This document shows, piece by piece, positions 1-11,754 of a stretch of 64,000 nucleotides of DNA. Source of the stretch: Theocolax elegans (Eukaryota; Arthropoda; Insecta; Hymenoptera; Cerocephalidae); the NCBI GenBank assembly GCA_026168455.1, contig CM047428.1, positions 37,662,121-37,726,120 of the forward strand, in the 5' to 3' direction. Under the pieces are notes generated by a model, which searched no databases, was not told where the DNA came from, and saw only the letters and a list, made by a program, of their open reading frames with translations. Numbering within the stretch: the first letter of the stretch is position 1; each line of letters opens with the position of its first letter. Both the position numbers and the translations under genes were made by a program.

Positions 1-1727
1 ATAGTATGCAGAAGTATTATTTTGCATATACATATATGTTCTAATAATAAATTTAAAATGTATTTATAGTTGATAAATTTTAGATATTATTCTAATATTC
101 TGAATATCTATGTATTGAAGAAAAAAGTGTTGTTACTCAAATATCTCAAAAATTAAAAAAAAAAAATATTTGGTAAGAAAGAAGTAATAAGAAACATATT
201 TCTGAAAGAAGAGTTAACGTGATTAAAAAAAATATCATATATACATAATTTTCATATGTTTATATAAAACCATATAGTTTTTTTTTACATTAATGTTTCT
301 TCTAAAGAATATTTGGTAAAACAATGTTAATGGCACATATATTTTGGACAGTAAAGGTAAGTAAATGTGATAAAATATTGTACAATTTAAATTTGTCTAT
401 ATGAAACCATATAATTAATTTATTTATTCGTTATAGAGCAACATTCATGTATATTGTTTAAATTTGTTAATTTTTTATTTACTGGTATAACTGTTTATGT
501 TGATTATGTTCCTGAAATTGAAATTTAATTTAAGAAAAATAGTTAATATTATTTAATATTAAAGATAGGCTTAAATTTAGAAAAAATTCGTTATGTTTAT
601 TTAACGTTCGAGTCCAAATTTTTCAAGTTTAAAAACAAAGTTTTTTGTTTAATTATATTTAAAAATTTTAATTAAATTTTAATTTAAAATTTTAGAAACA
701 TTTGGACATATTAAAAACATGCTTTATAGGGTTTGACGTTTAGATTTCTTTTAAAATTTTATTGTTGTGTGTGGTAAATATTTTTTATTGTTTTATATTT
801 TTTTATATCAAATTTTGTTATAAAAATATTATTTTTTTTTAATAAATAAATTTTTTTATTATATTTCTTTTTTTTCTATTCGATTTTTTGTATTAAAAAA
901 TAAATAAAAAAAAGAATTGTTATAAATAAATATTTTTGTAATAAAATAAAAGAAATTTGAAATTCAAATTTGGATACGGGACGCGGGTTACATAAAATGC
1001 GATATACATTGTACTTATGTGTATATGATGGCGCTGATGGTGCTATTTAAACAGACAATAAATATAATAGTTTATTTATTTTATTGTGTATATCAAATTA
1101 TGTATATATATATATTATACTATGTATACACATAGTTTTTTCATCAAGTTTTACTGAGTGATATAAGTTATTCTAATATAAAGTTAATAGTGAGCATTAC
1201 AAAATAGCGGAAGCTCTTGTCCAGTATTTGTCCAATACTGGTAGTGCTTGAAAATAATAGAATAATAACTATTTTTGGATGGTAAATAATTTTTGGATGG
1301 TAAATAATTTTTATTTATTATCTAGTTAATTTATTTATTGTATAAGATTTATATTTTATTTATTTTTGAAAACATTAAGTTGTCAATAACTAAGTAACAT
1401 TTATTTTTTTACATTTTATTTATGTTTTAAATTGTCGAATACATTATAATTAAATTTAAAGATAATTTATAAGATAATATTATGAATTATATTATTTTTA
1501 TTATTATTATTATTATTATATTTTCAGGTATAACCGTATAGATACAATGTACATTGTATATACTAAATACTGTTGTTAAATATATGTCCCTGCCATTTGA
1601 ATTTGTGGTTGAATTGACAAATCTTATCATGACAGACACACACGGTGAAAACTTGCACTGCACATAGCATTGCTGCACTCCTGTTATTATTCTTGTGCAG
1701 TAATATTGTATAAACAAATATTTACAG
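1..1727. other. AT-rich sequence, no gene recognised
   Basis: Very AT-rich DNA with homopolymer runs and short TA repeats. Only short open frames without family signatures are present. The last bases (ending in tttacag) form the splice acceptor of the LARP1-like exon that follows, so part of this stretch is probably intron of that decayed gene. Confidence 0.6.
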
Positions 1728-2375
1728 AAGTAGTGCTGATACAAGTTCAAACAAAGGTTTCTTAGCTAGTAGTTACGGTAGTGCTCCGCAATCATTATCA
1801 ACTTTCCAACATCCTAGTCATTGGTTATTGAAAGTAAACGGTTTCACTCAACAAGTGCATTATAAATATCATTCACATTGTTTAAAAGGTAAGATATTAA
1901 AAAATCTTGAATTTACTTTTTGTAACTAAGTTATAAATGCTTGATGAGATGATGATATTATTATAATATGTTTTCTTTTCTTAGCTAAAGAAATCATGTT
2001 GACATAAATCACGTTGTTGTATTCATTATTTATAAAATTTACATAAAGTTATCATTCACTTTAGAATTCATGGAATCTCTTTTTATTTCAGTGTAAATAA
2101 TGTGTAAATAACTTGGTATGGAGAAAAAGGTGAACACACTCTTCCAATTTTGGTCATTTCTCTTAAAGAATTTCAATTGCACTATGTACAAAGAGTTCAG
2201 TACAATAGCTTATGGAGATGTATGTGAAGGATATGAAGTATATTGTTATGGGTATAAGTCTCTGTTTTGAATTTTTTTATAATTACGGTTTATAACAAAA
2301 ATTCAGACCACAACTTTATAAAGATTTTCAAGTGGAAACAGCGAAAAATTATAAAAGTGGTAAGTGCATTTATCT

Positions 2376-4408
2376 TGTAACGTGGTCCTCACTTTCGTGG
2401 CCCGTAAACCACGCTACTCGTTTCCACTTTATTTAATATCTATATATAATACCTATTACTCCGGTGAAGACCGTATTTAATATTTTACTGGGCGCCAGGT
2501 CTTACCAATGCAAATAACTTCCCGGTACGACTCCTCAGGATGTGGCTCCAACGCCAATACGGAGGTGGCGAAACCAACGACGATTCCTATATCCTTCGGA
2601 AACACGTGGCGGTAAATGGTCGAGGTATAGGTCGATAAATAGAGAACTCAATAATTTCAATTGAACTAGATTATAATTTAATTTAGTTTATTCCTTCAAA
2701 ATTCCAATTTCCGATCACTACGGGTGATCACCGTTACAATTTCTTTTCGACGAATTAAATTCGACAAGTTAAATTCCCGCGAACTAGCCCGATCTTCCGA
2801 TCACCGATAACCACGTAGTGTTAATTCATTAACCCGATATTCGCGTCTTATAAGCTCCGGAAATAATTAATAAACCGTCTCCCAACCCTTAATACGGACA
2901 AACTCGAATTCGCGGCACGTGCTAAAATGGCGGCGCGGCTCGCAGGAGGTCTATACGCGACGCGCAAGAAATCCCCGGCGATTCACACGATTTATTAAAT
3001 TAATCGGTGGCCGTGCAGCCCACTTACCTCAACGAGAAATCGATCTTCTTCAAAAAAATCAAACGGCTTGACTACTACTACTACTATTTCTAACTGGACT
3101 TCTACAAAAAAATATACTTCTATATCGAGAATTGTTCGGTGTACTCAATGAGACTATCCGGCTACGAATGACGATCGGGACTCGTAGCATCCCGATCGTC
3201 CTCGTAGTTCGTTAAAACGCGGCGCTGACGGTCTTCTTCTTCCTTGATTTTTAACCAATAATATCTTCCAGGTTAATTAGATGGTTGACTATTACCGCCG
3301 TCCGCGCCATCTATTCCCGTAACAATCTTCTTTTCCCCAGTGACGGAATAACGAAATAACCCGTATTCCGTTGAGGAACTGACTTGCGCCTCCACCAATG
3401 CAACAGGTGTGTTTTCTTTCTCTCTCGTACACACACGCTGTAGATGGCTACTTCCCGCTCATTCCGTCGTTCCCCTCCTCGGTGCGCCGCCATGTGCCGC
3501 GGCGTGCATGTGCGAGAGCAGCGAGCGCCGCCCCCCTCTCTCTGCCGCGCTGACCCTAGTATGCGAGCAGCCGGCCGAGTCCTTGCACGCGAGTTGGGCG
3601 TCGTTTGTTTACACGACGGCGAACGGGTTTTTATCTTGTGTTTGTGGAGAGTGCACCAGTTCCTGGGTCGTCATCTTCGTGGCTGCCTTCGTTCTCCATC
3701 ACCAGGTCGTCGGGAGATGGTACTGGATCTACGTGGGTACATGGTTGGACGTCGGTGGCGGTATGGTTGTATCGTTTCCTCTTTGTTATTAACTCCTTCC
3801 TTTTTCCAATACTCCGATTTCCTCAACAAATCAAATAAAACCCTATTAATTCCTTCCCTTTACGTACTAAAATATCGGTGACGAGAATGGCTCGGGCCAG
3901 GATTCGTAGCCGGTGTTTACTTCCTTCCTAACCTCTATCCCTATATCCTATACATACTATCCTACACACATACATAACTTTCTTATTATAGCTACACTTT
4001 ATCCCTCTATCAATCCTTCTATCCTAACCTTATATGTATTCTAGTTTTACTTATTATTAACCTTTCAGCTAACCGACACTACCAAGGAGCGGACCCAGGG
4101 CCAAAAGGTTCACCCAGGACTCATCGCCTCAAGGGGAGATGGAATGACCATGAGCAGTACCCAGGACTCATCGCCTCCAAGGACAGGACTCACAGGGATA
4201 GCATCATTGGATCACCCAGGACTTGTCGTCTCAAAGGTATGATATTATATTAAAATCTTATTTTACTTATATCTATTTTCTCTACGCTAACCTTATATTT
4301 ATCTATATACACTAATAATTCTTTTTCTTATTTCAGGTACGTCCCTTCGACAAGGCTTCCCTCCTTATATAAATTATAAAATAATAATGGTGTGAGGTTT
4401 ACCTCACA
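2376..4408. mobile_element. LTR-type insertion (2.03 kb) in a LARP1-like intron
   Basis: The piece starts TGTAACGTGG and ends CCTCACA, so it has TG...CA ends, and is flanked on both sides by the 4-bp direct repeat ATCT (2372-2375 and 4409-4412). It lies 16 bp into the intron that follows the exon ending at 2359. Its base composition is much more GC-rich than the flanks. The TGTAACG start is shared with the LTRs of the Gypsy element at 43158 and 61559 and the piece at 22987. No gag or pol was recognised, so a solo LTR or non-autonomous LTR element is likeliest. Confidence 0.7.
4111..4236. repeat. Three tandem imperfect copies of a short unit
   Basis: The block CCCAGGACTCATCGCCT occurs near 4113 and 4160, and a diverged version near 4215. 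Spacing is about 47 and 55 bp. It lies inside the LTR-type insertion. Confidence 0.6.
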
Positions 4409-5080
4409 ATCTACATAAGATATATATTCAGGATTTTTAGATAGAAATTGTATTTTACGCTACAAATAAAATTTATATTTTGAAATTGTTCTATTGAATT
4501 ATATTATTAAAAAAAAATAAATAAAAAAATATTGCTGTAAAGATTAAAATCATCTTTGTAAATAAAACATAGGTAGATAAGATTTAAATTAATTTTATTT
4601 AGATCAAGTTTATGGACTGGAAAAATTCTGGGCGTTTTTTAAGTATTATAAGTACTTTTAGATCAACTTCTTGTTGACACTAAATTATAAGAATATCTCC
4701 ATAAATTTAAAACTATCGAAGATTTTAGAGAAGTAGAGGTGAATTAAGTTATTAAAAAATTTTCTATAATTTATTGGAAATTATTGATTTTATGTTAAGA
4801 TTGGATATTTTTTAAGTAAACTTTAAATGAAAGATTCGTGCTAATTTGCGAATTTTTAAATCTCGATTATCCAAATTATCATTAAATAAACATAATTGTA
4901 TACTTTATTAATTTTAGCCTTAAATCAAATGAATTCTCGAGATCACTAGCTGCTAATCGCCGCAACAGAAGCGTATTGGAAAGCGCAAGCGTAACACTGC
5001 CGACTGCAAATAATTCTACAGCGTCTACATTGCAAGCTCAACCTCATCAAGCTCAAAAACAGAACGTAAACCTCTCGTAA

Positions 5081-6697
5081 TATTGCAATAGAACGGGCTA
5101 CATCGGCTCTGGCAGATACTGTCACCCCAGAAGACATCATTGTCATCGAACCAACTTCAAAAAGCGTAATCGAAAAATAGACACGATTCGGACACTATGG
5201 GTAAATCTGAAGAAGTTGTCAAGACTATGAAAAAGTGAATGAGCTTAAGAGTGGTAAGTCAACGATGATGGAACACTTTGAGAACACATGTAGATAAAAT
5301 TTTCTGCATTACTAATTTTTAAAATTTGGTCATTATAATTTAACGGGGTGCTTCGATATCACTACAATTATTACTATCGTTGAGCTCGAACAGTGGTCCC
5401 GGTCTACAGCAATCGCAGCAGCTACCACCTCTATTACCAACGAGGCCATTTGTGTCATTAAGTAATACTGTTTGTACTAGTTTGTATGTACTAGAACAAC
5501 AACAGCCGTCATGATTTCAGTCAAAGTATTCGTTATCTAGCGATTCATTTCCTGAATAAAGAAATGCCTAATTACAGAGGCATATACCAGAATTATTCTA
5601 ACCACGAGGTAGTTTTCATTTTCGTTTGTTTTTTTTTATACTATATCTGTAATTTTATAATAAAACAATGAGAGAATTTGATTTATAGATTAGGAAACAA
5701 AGTGATAAAGATATATCGAAAATCAATGTCATCAAATGTACTGAATAATATGAAGACACAAGAAGCAAACGGTTTTAACCAAAAATTCAAACTTCAGAGA
5801 AAAAAATAGATAGTTCGAACGGAAAATGTGTTATAAAATTGTAAAAGTGAACTGAAAATACTTCTATAATTTGCTTTGAATCTACTTATTACAATTGAAT
5901 TTACTTTTAATGTTTATTTAGTTTGGAATGTGTAATATATAATAAAATAATATTTTATTTTATTATTATTATTAATAATGTTTATAGCTGTATGAACCCT
6001 CCTCGGGTTCTTGGTAAGCTGAAAAATAAAAAAAAATTAATAATGTTCATTTTTTTCTCTGGAGTTTGAATGTTTTATTAAAACTGTTTGCTGCCTGTGT
6101 TTTTGTATTATTCAGTATATTTGATGACATCGACTTTCGATATAACTTATCACTCTGTCTTCTAATCTATAAATCAAATTCAGTAATTTATATATTATTT
6201 ATATTTCATTATAAGTATAAAAGAAACGTCTATATATTACAGGGAAAACGATTCATCATTGAGACGACACAGTTTACCGAATCTCCTAACTGGTTTCATA
6301 CCATAATTAGCAAGTAACCGTTCAACGTATCTCGCTCACTAACTTGCAGGTAATAATTTAGCGGCAATGGCTGACAAATTTCTTCTGATTCTCAATTTGA
6401 TTATTACTTGGCGTTTTACAATGGCTTTTTCTCAGGATCAATACCATTGAATACTGCTTGACTGACTTGTCTGTTTGTACCACCTGAATTTAGTGCCTAC
6501 TACAAGGAATTACTTGTTACTTCATTATCGTCCTCTATTTTCCAAAATATACTTATGATGGTTCAATAACCCGCTGCATCAACATCCAAATAAACGAATT
6601 GGATTTCGCCTTCGTCATAATGTCATTAAGATATCGTAAGTCAACCAACGTTATTTATTTTTTACGTTTACATTTTAAAGGTTTGATATTATTTCAT

Positions 6698-6729
<32 letters not shown>
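5081..6729. other. No intact gene; possible further LARP1 3' remnants
   Basis: Short protein-like fragments occur on the plus strand, for example a serine/glutamine/proline-rich stretch near 5382-5470 (GPGLQQSQQLPPLLP). They could be decayed 3' exons of the LARP1-like locus, whose tails are low-complexity, but no diagnostic motif is present. The rest is AT-rich. A TA dinucleotide run at about 6700-6729 is the target of the fold-back insertion that follows. Confidence 0.4.
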
Positions 6730-6731
<2 letters not shown>

Positions 6732-7042
6732 GAGATTCCATGTGAAGTGATCCAGGTAAAAATAGAATTTTGTTTTAATGTATGGAATCAGTAGAAAACT
6801 ACTTGAATAGAATGTAGCTAAATTTTTAGACCTAAATTTCAATTAGTACCAGAGCTGTAACCAATCAAAAAATCGAATTTTTTAAAAAAAATGACTTATT
6901 GGCCATTTTTATCACTACATAACTCAAAATCTAACAATTTTTTCTTATATACATTAAATTTGAAAAAAGTTTATAAATTTCAAGAAGAATCTGTTGAAAT
7001 ATTTCATTTATATTAGTTTAACACATTGAATATAGTTATAAT

Positions 7043-8165
7043 TGAGGAGCTGGATGCAAGAACACGCCGAGCGCGGCGAATGGATAGAGGAGGCAGAGAG
7101 AAATTAAGAAATTGACGTCACCGTGACCAAATATTTTAATTTGACGAATTTAATTTAAAAAAATACTGTCGTATGCAGAATTAAAAGACGCAACTTTTTT
7201 CTATTAATGTTTTTCTGTACGATGTGCAGATCAGATGAAAAAAATTAAGAACTGGAAATTTAGAAAACGGATTTTTAATCCATTTTTAAAAATTGAATCG
7301 CTGTAACTTTGACAAATCTTAATGAAATTCCCTGATTTTTCATACAGATACTTAATATAGTCTAACAATAAATATAAACCTGTAAAAAATTCTACTTTAA
7401 ACAAATTCTATACAATTGAACTTAACGTAAATAACAAGCTTTTAATACGGTTTCAGTATTCAGTAGCCGAAAGTGTGTTGTAAAGTCTTAGACTTCGCAA
7501 ACTTCCAGCGAGAGATTTGTTCGTTTATATTTGAAGATAATTTCTTAAAAATTTCAGCTTATTTGGATAAAAAATTTCGCAGATAGAGCAAGCGCCGAAA
7601 GCAGAGAAATAAATTTTGTGTACACTCATCAATATAAACAACGAAATTGTAAACAAATGAACATCGACTTTGTCGCCGTAATGGTCATCTGCTTCGCGGC
7701 TTAAATCAGTGGCCGTCTTTGTTATTTATTGAAAAGCGCATTGTAATATTGTATCAAACTACAACATAAAAATGGTTTAAATAATAACTGCTTTTTGATG
7801 CTATAAAATATCTTTATTTTTATGTAATTTAGTTAAGTATTTAGTTAGTTTTCTTTAAATCGCTCTATCATTATTATCCATCATTATGATTTGTCAAAGT
7901 TACAGCGATTCAATTTTTAAAAATGGATTAAAAATCCGTTTTCTAAATTTCCAGATCTTAATTTTTTTCATCTGATCTGCACATCGTACAGAAAAACATT
8001 AAATAGAAAAAAGTTGCGTCTTTTAATTCCGCATACGATAGTATTTTTTTAAATTAAATTCGGCAAATTAAAATATTTGGTCACGGTGACGTCAATTTCT
8101 TAATTTCTCTCCGCCTCCTCTATCCATTCGCCGCGCTCGGCGTGTTCTTGCATCCAGCTCCTCAA
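7043..8165. mobile_element. Inner fold-back element A
   Basis: The arms about 7043-7315 and 7895-8165 are near-perfect reverse complements. They begin GAGGAGCTGGATGCAAGAAC and include the GC-rich core CACGCCGAGCGCGGCG. The centre (7320-7890) is unique and AT-rich. It is inserted at the symmetry centre of the outer hairpin. No coding potential was seen. Confidence 0.8.
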
Positions 8166-8900
8166 TTAATAAAAACCTTTATAGTAAAAAAAAGGGTTGT
8201 ACGATCAAAAATATTTTATCTATCCAAGAATCTAATTCATCGATGATTAATTACCTTCAAAATGGTGCAAAGTTTGAGTGCGGCAGAGCATTTCAGACAA
8301 AGTTATGGTGTTTTTAGGCAAATTTCTTAAAAAAAGAGAGCAAATGCATTTTATGAAAAAAACAGAGTAACCGTATACTTGCATTCAAACAACATGGCAC
8401 TATTATTCTTCAATAATACAAAAATATACTATTTAATGTTAGTTACTGATACTTTTCAATCTCTAAGCTGCTTACAAACACAAAGCAGTAGGTATAAGCA
8501 GTTATACCTGTTATATAATTGGATAAATACCTGAAACTTTTTATAATTCCAATAAATTCAATTATATAACAGGTATAACTAAAAGTATCAGACTTAAATA
8601 ACAACTAAATAAAAGTATCAGTAACTAACAATAAATAGTATATTTTAGTAATATTGAGGAATAATAATGCCATATTGTTTGAATGCAAGTATACGGTTAG
8701 TCTGTTTTTTTCATAAAATGCATTTGCTCTCTTTTTTTAAGAAATTTGCCTAAAAACACCATAACTTTGTCTGAAATGCTCTGCCGCACTCAAACTTTGC
8801 ACCATTTTGAAGATAATTAATCATCGATGAATTAGATTCTTGGATGGATAAAATATTTTTGATCGTACAACCCTTTTTTTTACTATAAAGGTTTTTATTG
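8166..8900. mobile_element. Inner fold-back element B
   Basis: The arms about 8166-8400 and 8685-8892 are reverse complements, with termini AATAAAAACCTTTATAGTAA. The middle also has shorter inverted segments around 8500-8600. It directly abuts inner element A, so two different palindromic elements occupy the loop of the outer one. Confidence 0.75.
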
Positions 8901-9429
8901 ATTATAACTATAATCAAAGTTTAAAAATAATATAAATGAAATATTTCAACTGATTCTTCTTGAAATTAATAAACTTTTTCAAATTTAATGTATATAAGAA
9001 AAAATTGTTAGATTTTGAGTTATTAAGTGATAAACATGGCCAATAAGTCAATTTTTTCAAAAAATTCTATTTTTTGATTGGCTACAACTCTGGTACTAAT
9101 TGAAATTCAGGTCTAAAAATTTAGCTACACTCTATTCAAGTAGTTTTTTACTGATTCCATACATTAAAACAAAATTCTATTTTTTAACTGGATCACTTCA
9201 CATGGAATCTCCCATATATATATATATATATACTAATTTATTGCAATTCCTTAAAAAACAAGTATTTTTTTTTATTAAAAACATTTAATTTATTGTTTTT
9301 TCTTTTCTTTTACAGCATTTAAGATAATAATAGTATAATCAATAATAAATATTAATACTGATTTTTTTAAATCGAAAATAGACTTATAAAAAAACTAATA
9401 GATAAAACATTATAATACAAAAGAAAATA

Positions 9430-10690
9430 TCCAGATTATTGAGTATAGCACCAAGTTTTCGTCTAGTTACAGCTGAAATATGGTTCTACCGACCTTGTTA
9501 TAGCACAACAAATATATAATTCCACCGATCTTATTGGAAATAGAACCAGCACCATCCGAAGGGTAGAGGAAACTACTCTTAAAATTTCAGCTAAATCAGT
9601 TGAAAATTTTTCAAGATATTTGCGGAACATCGAATTTTTAAATTTCAAAATGATGATATTAGCGACTGCGAGTCTGTAGCGCCAAAAATAATGGAAAATC
9701 ATGTACTACGTTACATAGGAAAAAGTTGCGTCTTTGTAATTAAAACATTTTGTTAATAGAAAGTTATTTGATAGAAGTTCTACATTTCGAGTTATTGTGC
9801 GAAAAATGAATGAAAGTCGTTTTTAGAGAAATTTTAAATTTATTATAGCTTTAATATGGTTCCGCCGATGTTGCTGGAAATAGAACCAGCACCTTCTTAT
9901 ATGTAGAGAAAACTACCCTCAAGGTTTCAGTCAAATCGGGTAATAACTTTTTGAGATATTTGTGGAACAACGATTTTTTTATTTTTCAAATTTCTGATAT
10001 TTGCGTCTTTGCGAGTCTCCAGCGCCAAAACAGTCAAAAATCATGTATTATGTTAAATAGAAAAAAGTTGCGTCTATTTAATAGAAAACATTTTGTCAAT
10101 AGTAAGTTTTTCGCTAAGATATGTATATTTTGAGATATTGTACAGAAAATGAATGTAATTCGGTTTTAGATAAATGTAAACTTTGTTATAGCTTAAATAT
10201 GGTTTCACTGATGTTGCTGGAAATAGAACCAGCACCTTCTTATATGTAGAGAAAACTACCCTCAAGGTTTCAGTCAAATCGGGTAATAACTTTTTGAGAT
10301 ATTTGTGGAACAACGATTTTTTTATTTTTCAATTTTATGATATTTGCGTCTTTGCGAGTCTCTAGCGCCAAAAATACGGGGAATAATATACTATGTTAAA
10401 TGGGAAAAAGCTGCGTCTTTTTAATATGAACATTTTATGTCTTTATATTTTTTTTCGTAGAACGTGTCTATTTCGAGATATTGTACGAAGAATGAAAAAA
10501 ATCCGTTATTTAAAGACATGTAAACTTTGTTATAACTTTAAAATGGCTTCACTGTTGAGGCTGGAAATAGAACCAGCACCTTCTTATATGTAGAGAAAAC
10601 TACCCTCAAAATTTTAGCCTAATCGGGTAATAACTTTTTGAGATATTCGTGGAACAACACTTTTTTCGATGACAAAAATATAAGGCTCTC
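9430..10690. repeat. Tandem repeat, about 343-bp unit, about 3.6 copies
   Basis: The marker GGAAATAGAACCAGCACC starts at 9536, 9876, 10219 and 10563, giving periods of 340, 343 and 344 bp. Other blocks recur at the same spacing: AAAAGTTGCGTCTTT, TTTTGAGATATTTGTGGAAC and GCGAGTCTCCAGCGCC. The first unit is the most diverged. No gene is present; small ORFs across it simply repeat with the unit. Confidence 0.9.
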
Positions 10691-11750
10691 CCGTATAACG
10701 GTCGTGCCTAATGAAAGCAAAAAAGACGTATATAAAGCTACCTTATCAAAATCATAAGGCCAAACTCAAAATTTTCAAGAATTTTTTGTTAATTTTTTGC
10801 TATTTTTTTGCTACAAAATTGATTTTTTTGAAATAGATATCGGAATTGAAAAAAAAAATAATAACAGGCTTGAGAGCAAACGTTAATACTAATTATGGTA
10901 ATTTTTTAATATTAACAGTCTGCCATGTCAATACTAGACAATATTATAATTTTTTTAATAAAAAATATAAATTATTTCTGAATATACACTTACGGAAATG
11001 ATTAAATTAATTAAAATTATTAAATTGCAGTTGATTTAATTAATAATGAATGTGGTATAGGCGTGAGATAATATTTTTTTAACAATTATAATGCAATGAA
11101 TTTCTAAGAGATAAATTTCCATAATTAAATAAAAAATGCTGATATGCAGCTAATGATTAATTAATATTGCTCAAATTAATGTAGCATAAAAGGAGAATAT
11201 ATAAAATTTAGCGCGACCAGTCGAAAATGGGATTAATCACTTGGAAGCGAAAAGGAAATGAGATAAAAAATGAGCCAGGAGTTATAATATTTATAAATTG
11301 GGCAAAGTACGACGTACGATGTATTTATATTGCAATTAAGCTGGAGTAAAGAAACTCACCGTTGTAGCATTAGAGGTATCTGTTTGTTTGTATAAGAGTA
11401 ATAAATTGGAATAAGATTTATTATAAATCTAGCTTGCAGAAATTAGAATATAATTAAAAAATTCGGAAGCAAAGTCGAATTAAAAAATGTACAAAAATTA
11501 TTAGAATTCATATTTATGATTACTCGTACTATTACCATGTATATTATCAAAAAAATACTTTATATTTTTTATTTTTTTCAATAAAGTAATAAATTTATGT
11601 AAATCTAATAAAACAATGAGAATAAACTTGTTTTTATATGACATATGAAATATATGTATATATATTTATAAGTATACAAACATAACAAATAAACGTATAT
11701 TGTTAGAAAAATATAGTATTGCAGTCAAAAGATGTAAATCGAAACAATAT
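10691..11750. other. AT-rich spacer, nothing recognised
   Basis: No ORF with a family signature, no tRNA-like sequence and no clear repeat. Ends at the TTAT target duplication of the next element. Confidence 0.5.
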
Positions 11751-11754
11751 TTAT

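Larger units (their letters stand above)
1728..5080 (+). pseudogene. larp1: LARP1-like pseudogene (DM15 region), intron-containing
   Basis: La-related protein 1 binds the mRNA cap and 5'TOP messages through three C-terminal DM15 helical repeats. Here that region is read in order across exons that keep introns. Exon 1728-1888 reads HPSHWLLKVNGFTQQV and ends at a GT donor. Exon 2092-2359 reads VNTLFQFWSFLLKNF, MYKEFSTIAY and, after a frame change, FYNYGL and KFRPQLYKDFQ, ending at GTAAGT. Exon 4603-4738 reads VYGLEKFWAFFKYYK and, in another frame, KFKTIEDFREVE. A probable further exon near 4918-5080 reads NRRNRSVLES. Exon 2 holds several in-frame stops and a one-base shift, and exon 3 also breaks frame, so it cannot make a DM15 domain. 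Retained introns mean it is a duplicated or dying gene, not a retrocopy. No La motif or earlier exon was found. Confidence 0.85.
6730..9213. mobile_element. Fold-back element, outer hairpin (2.48 kb)
   Basis: The left end GGGAGATTCCATGTGAAGTG is matched by its reverse complement at the right end, and the arms (about 6730-7042 and 8902-9213) pair for about 310 bp with few differences. Both ends abut TATATATA runs. The same terminal motif, diverged, ends the fold-back at 62619-63551 and a single arm at 34208. No ORF of transposase type is present, so it is non-autonomous. Two further palindromes sit at its centre. Confidence 0.85.

Noticed and set aside
3409..3881. Overlapping plus-strand open frames in the GC-rich LTR-type insertion
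   Set aside because: Three frames are open at once, with no family motif; GC-rich LTR sequence has few stops.
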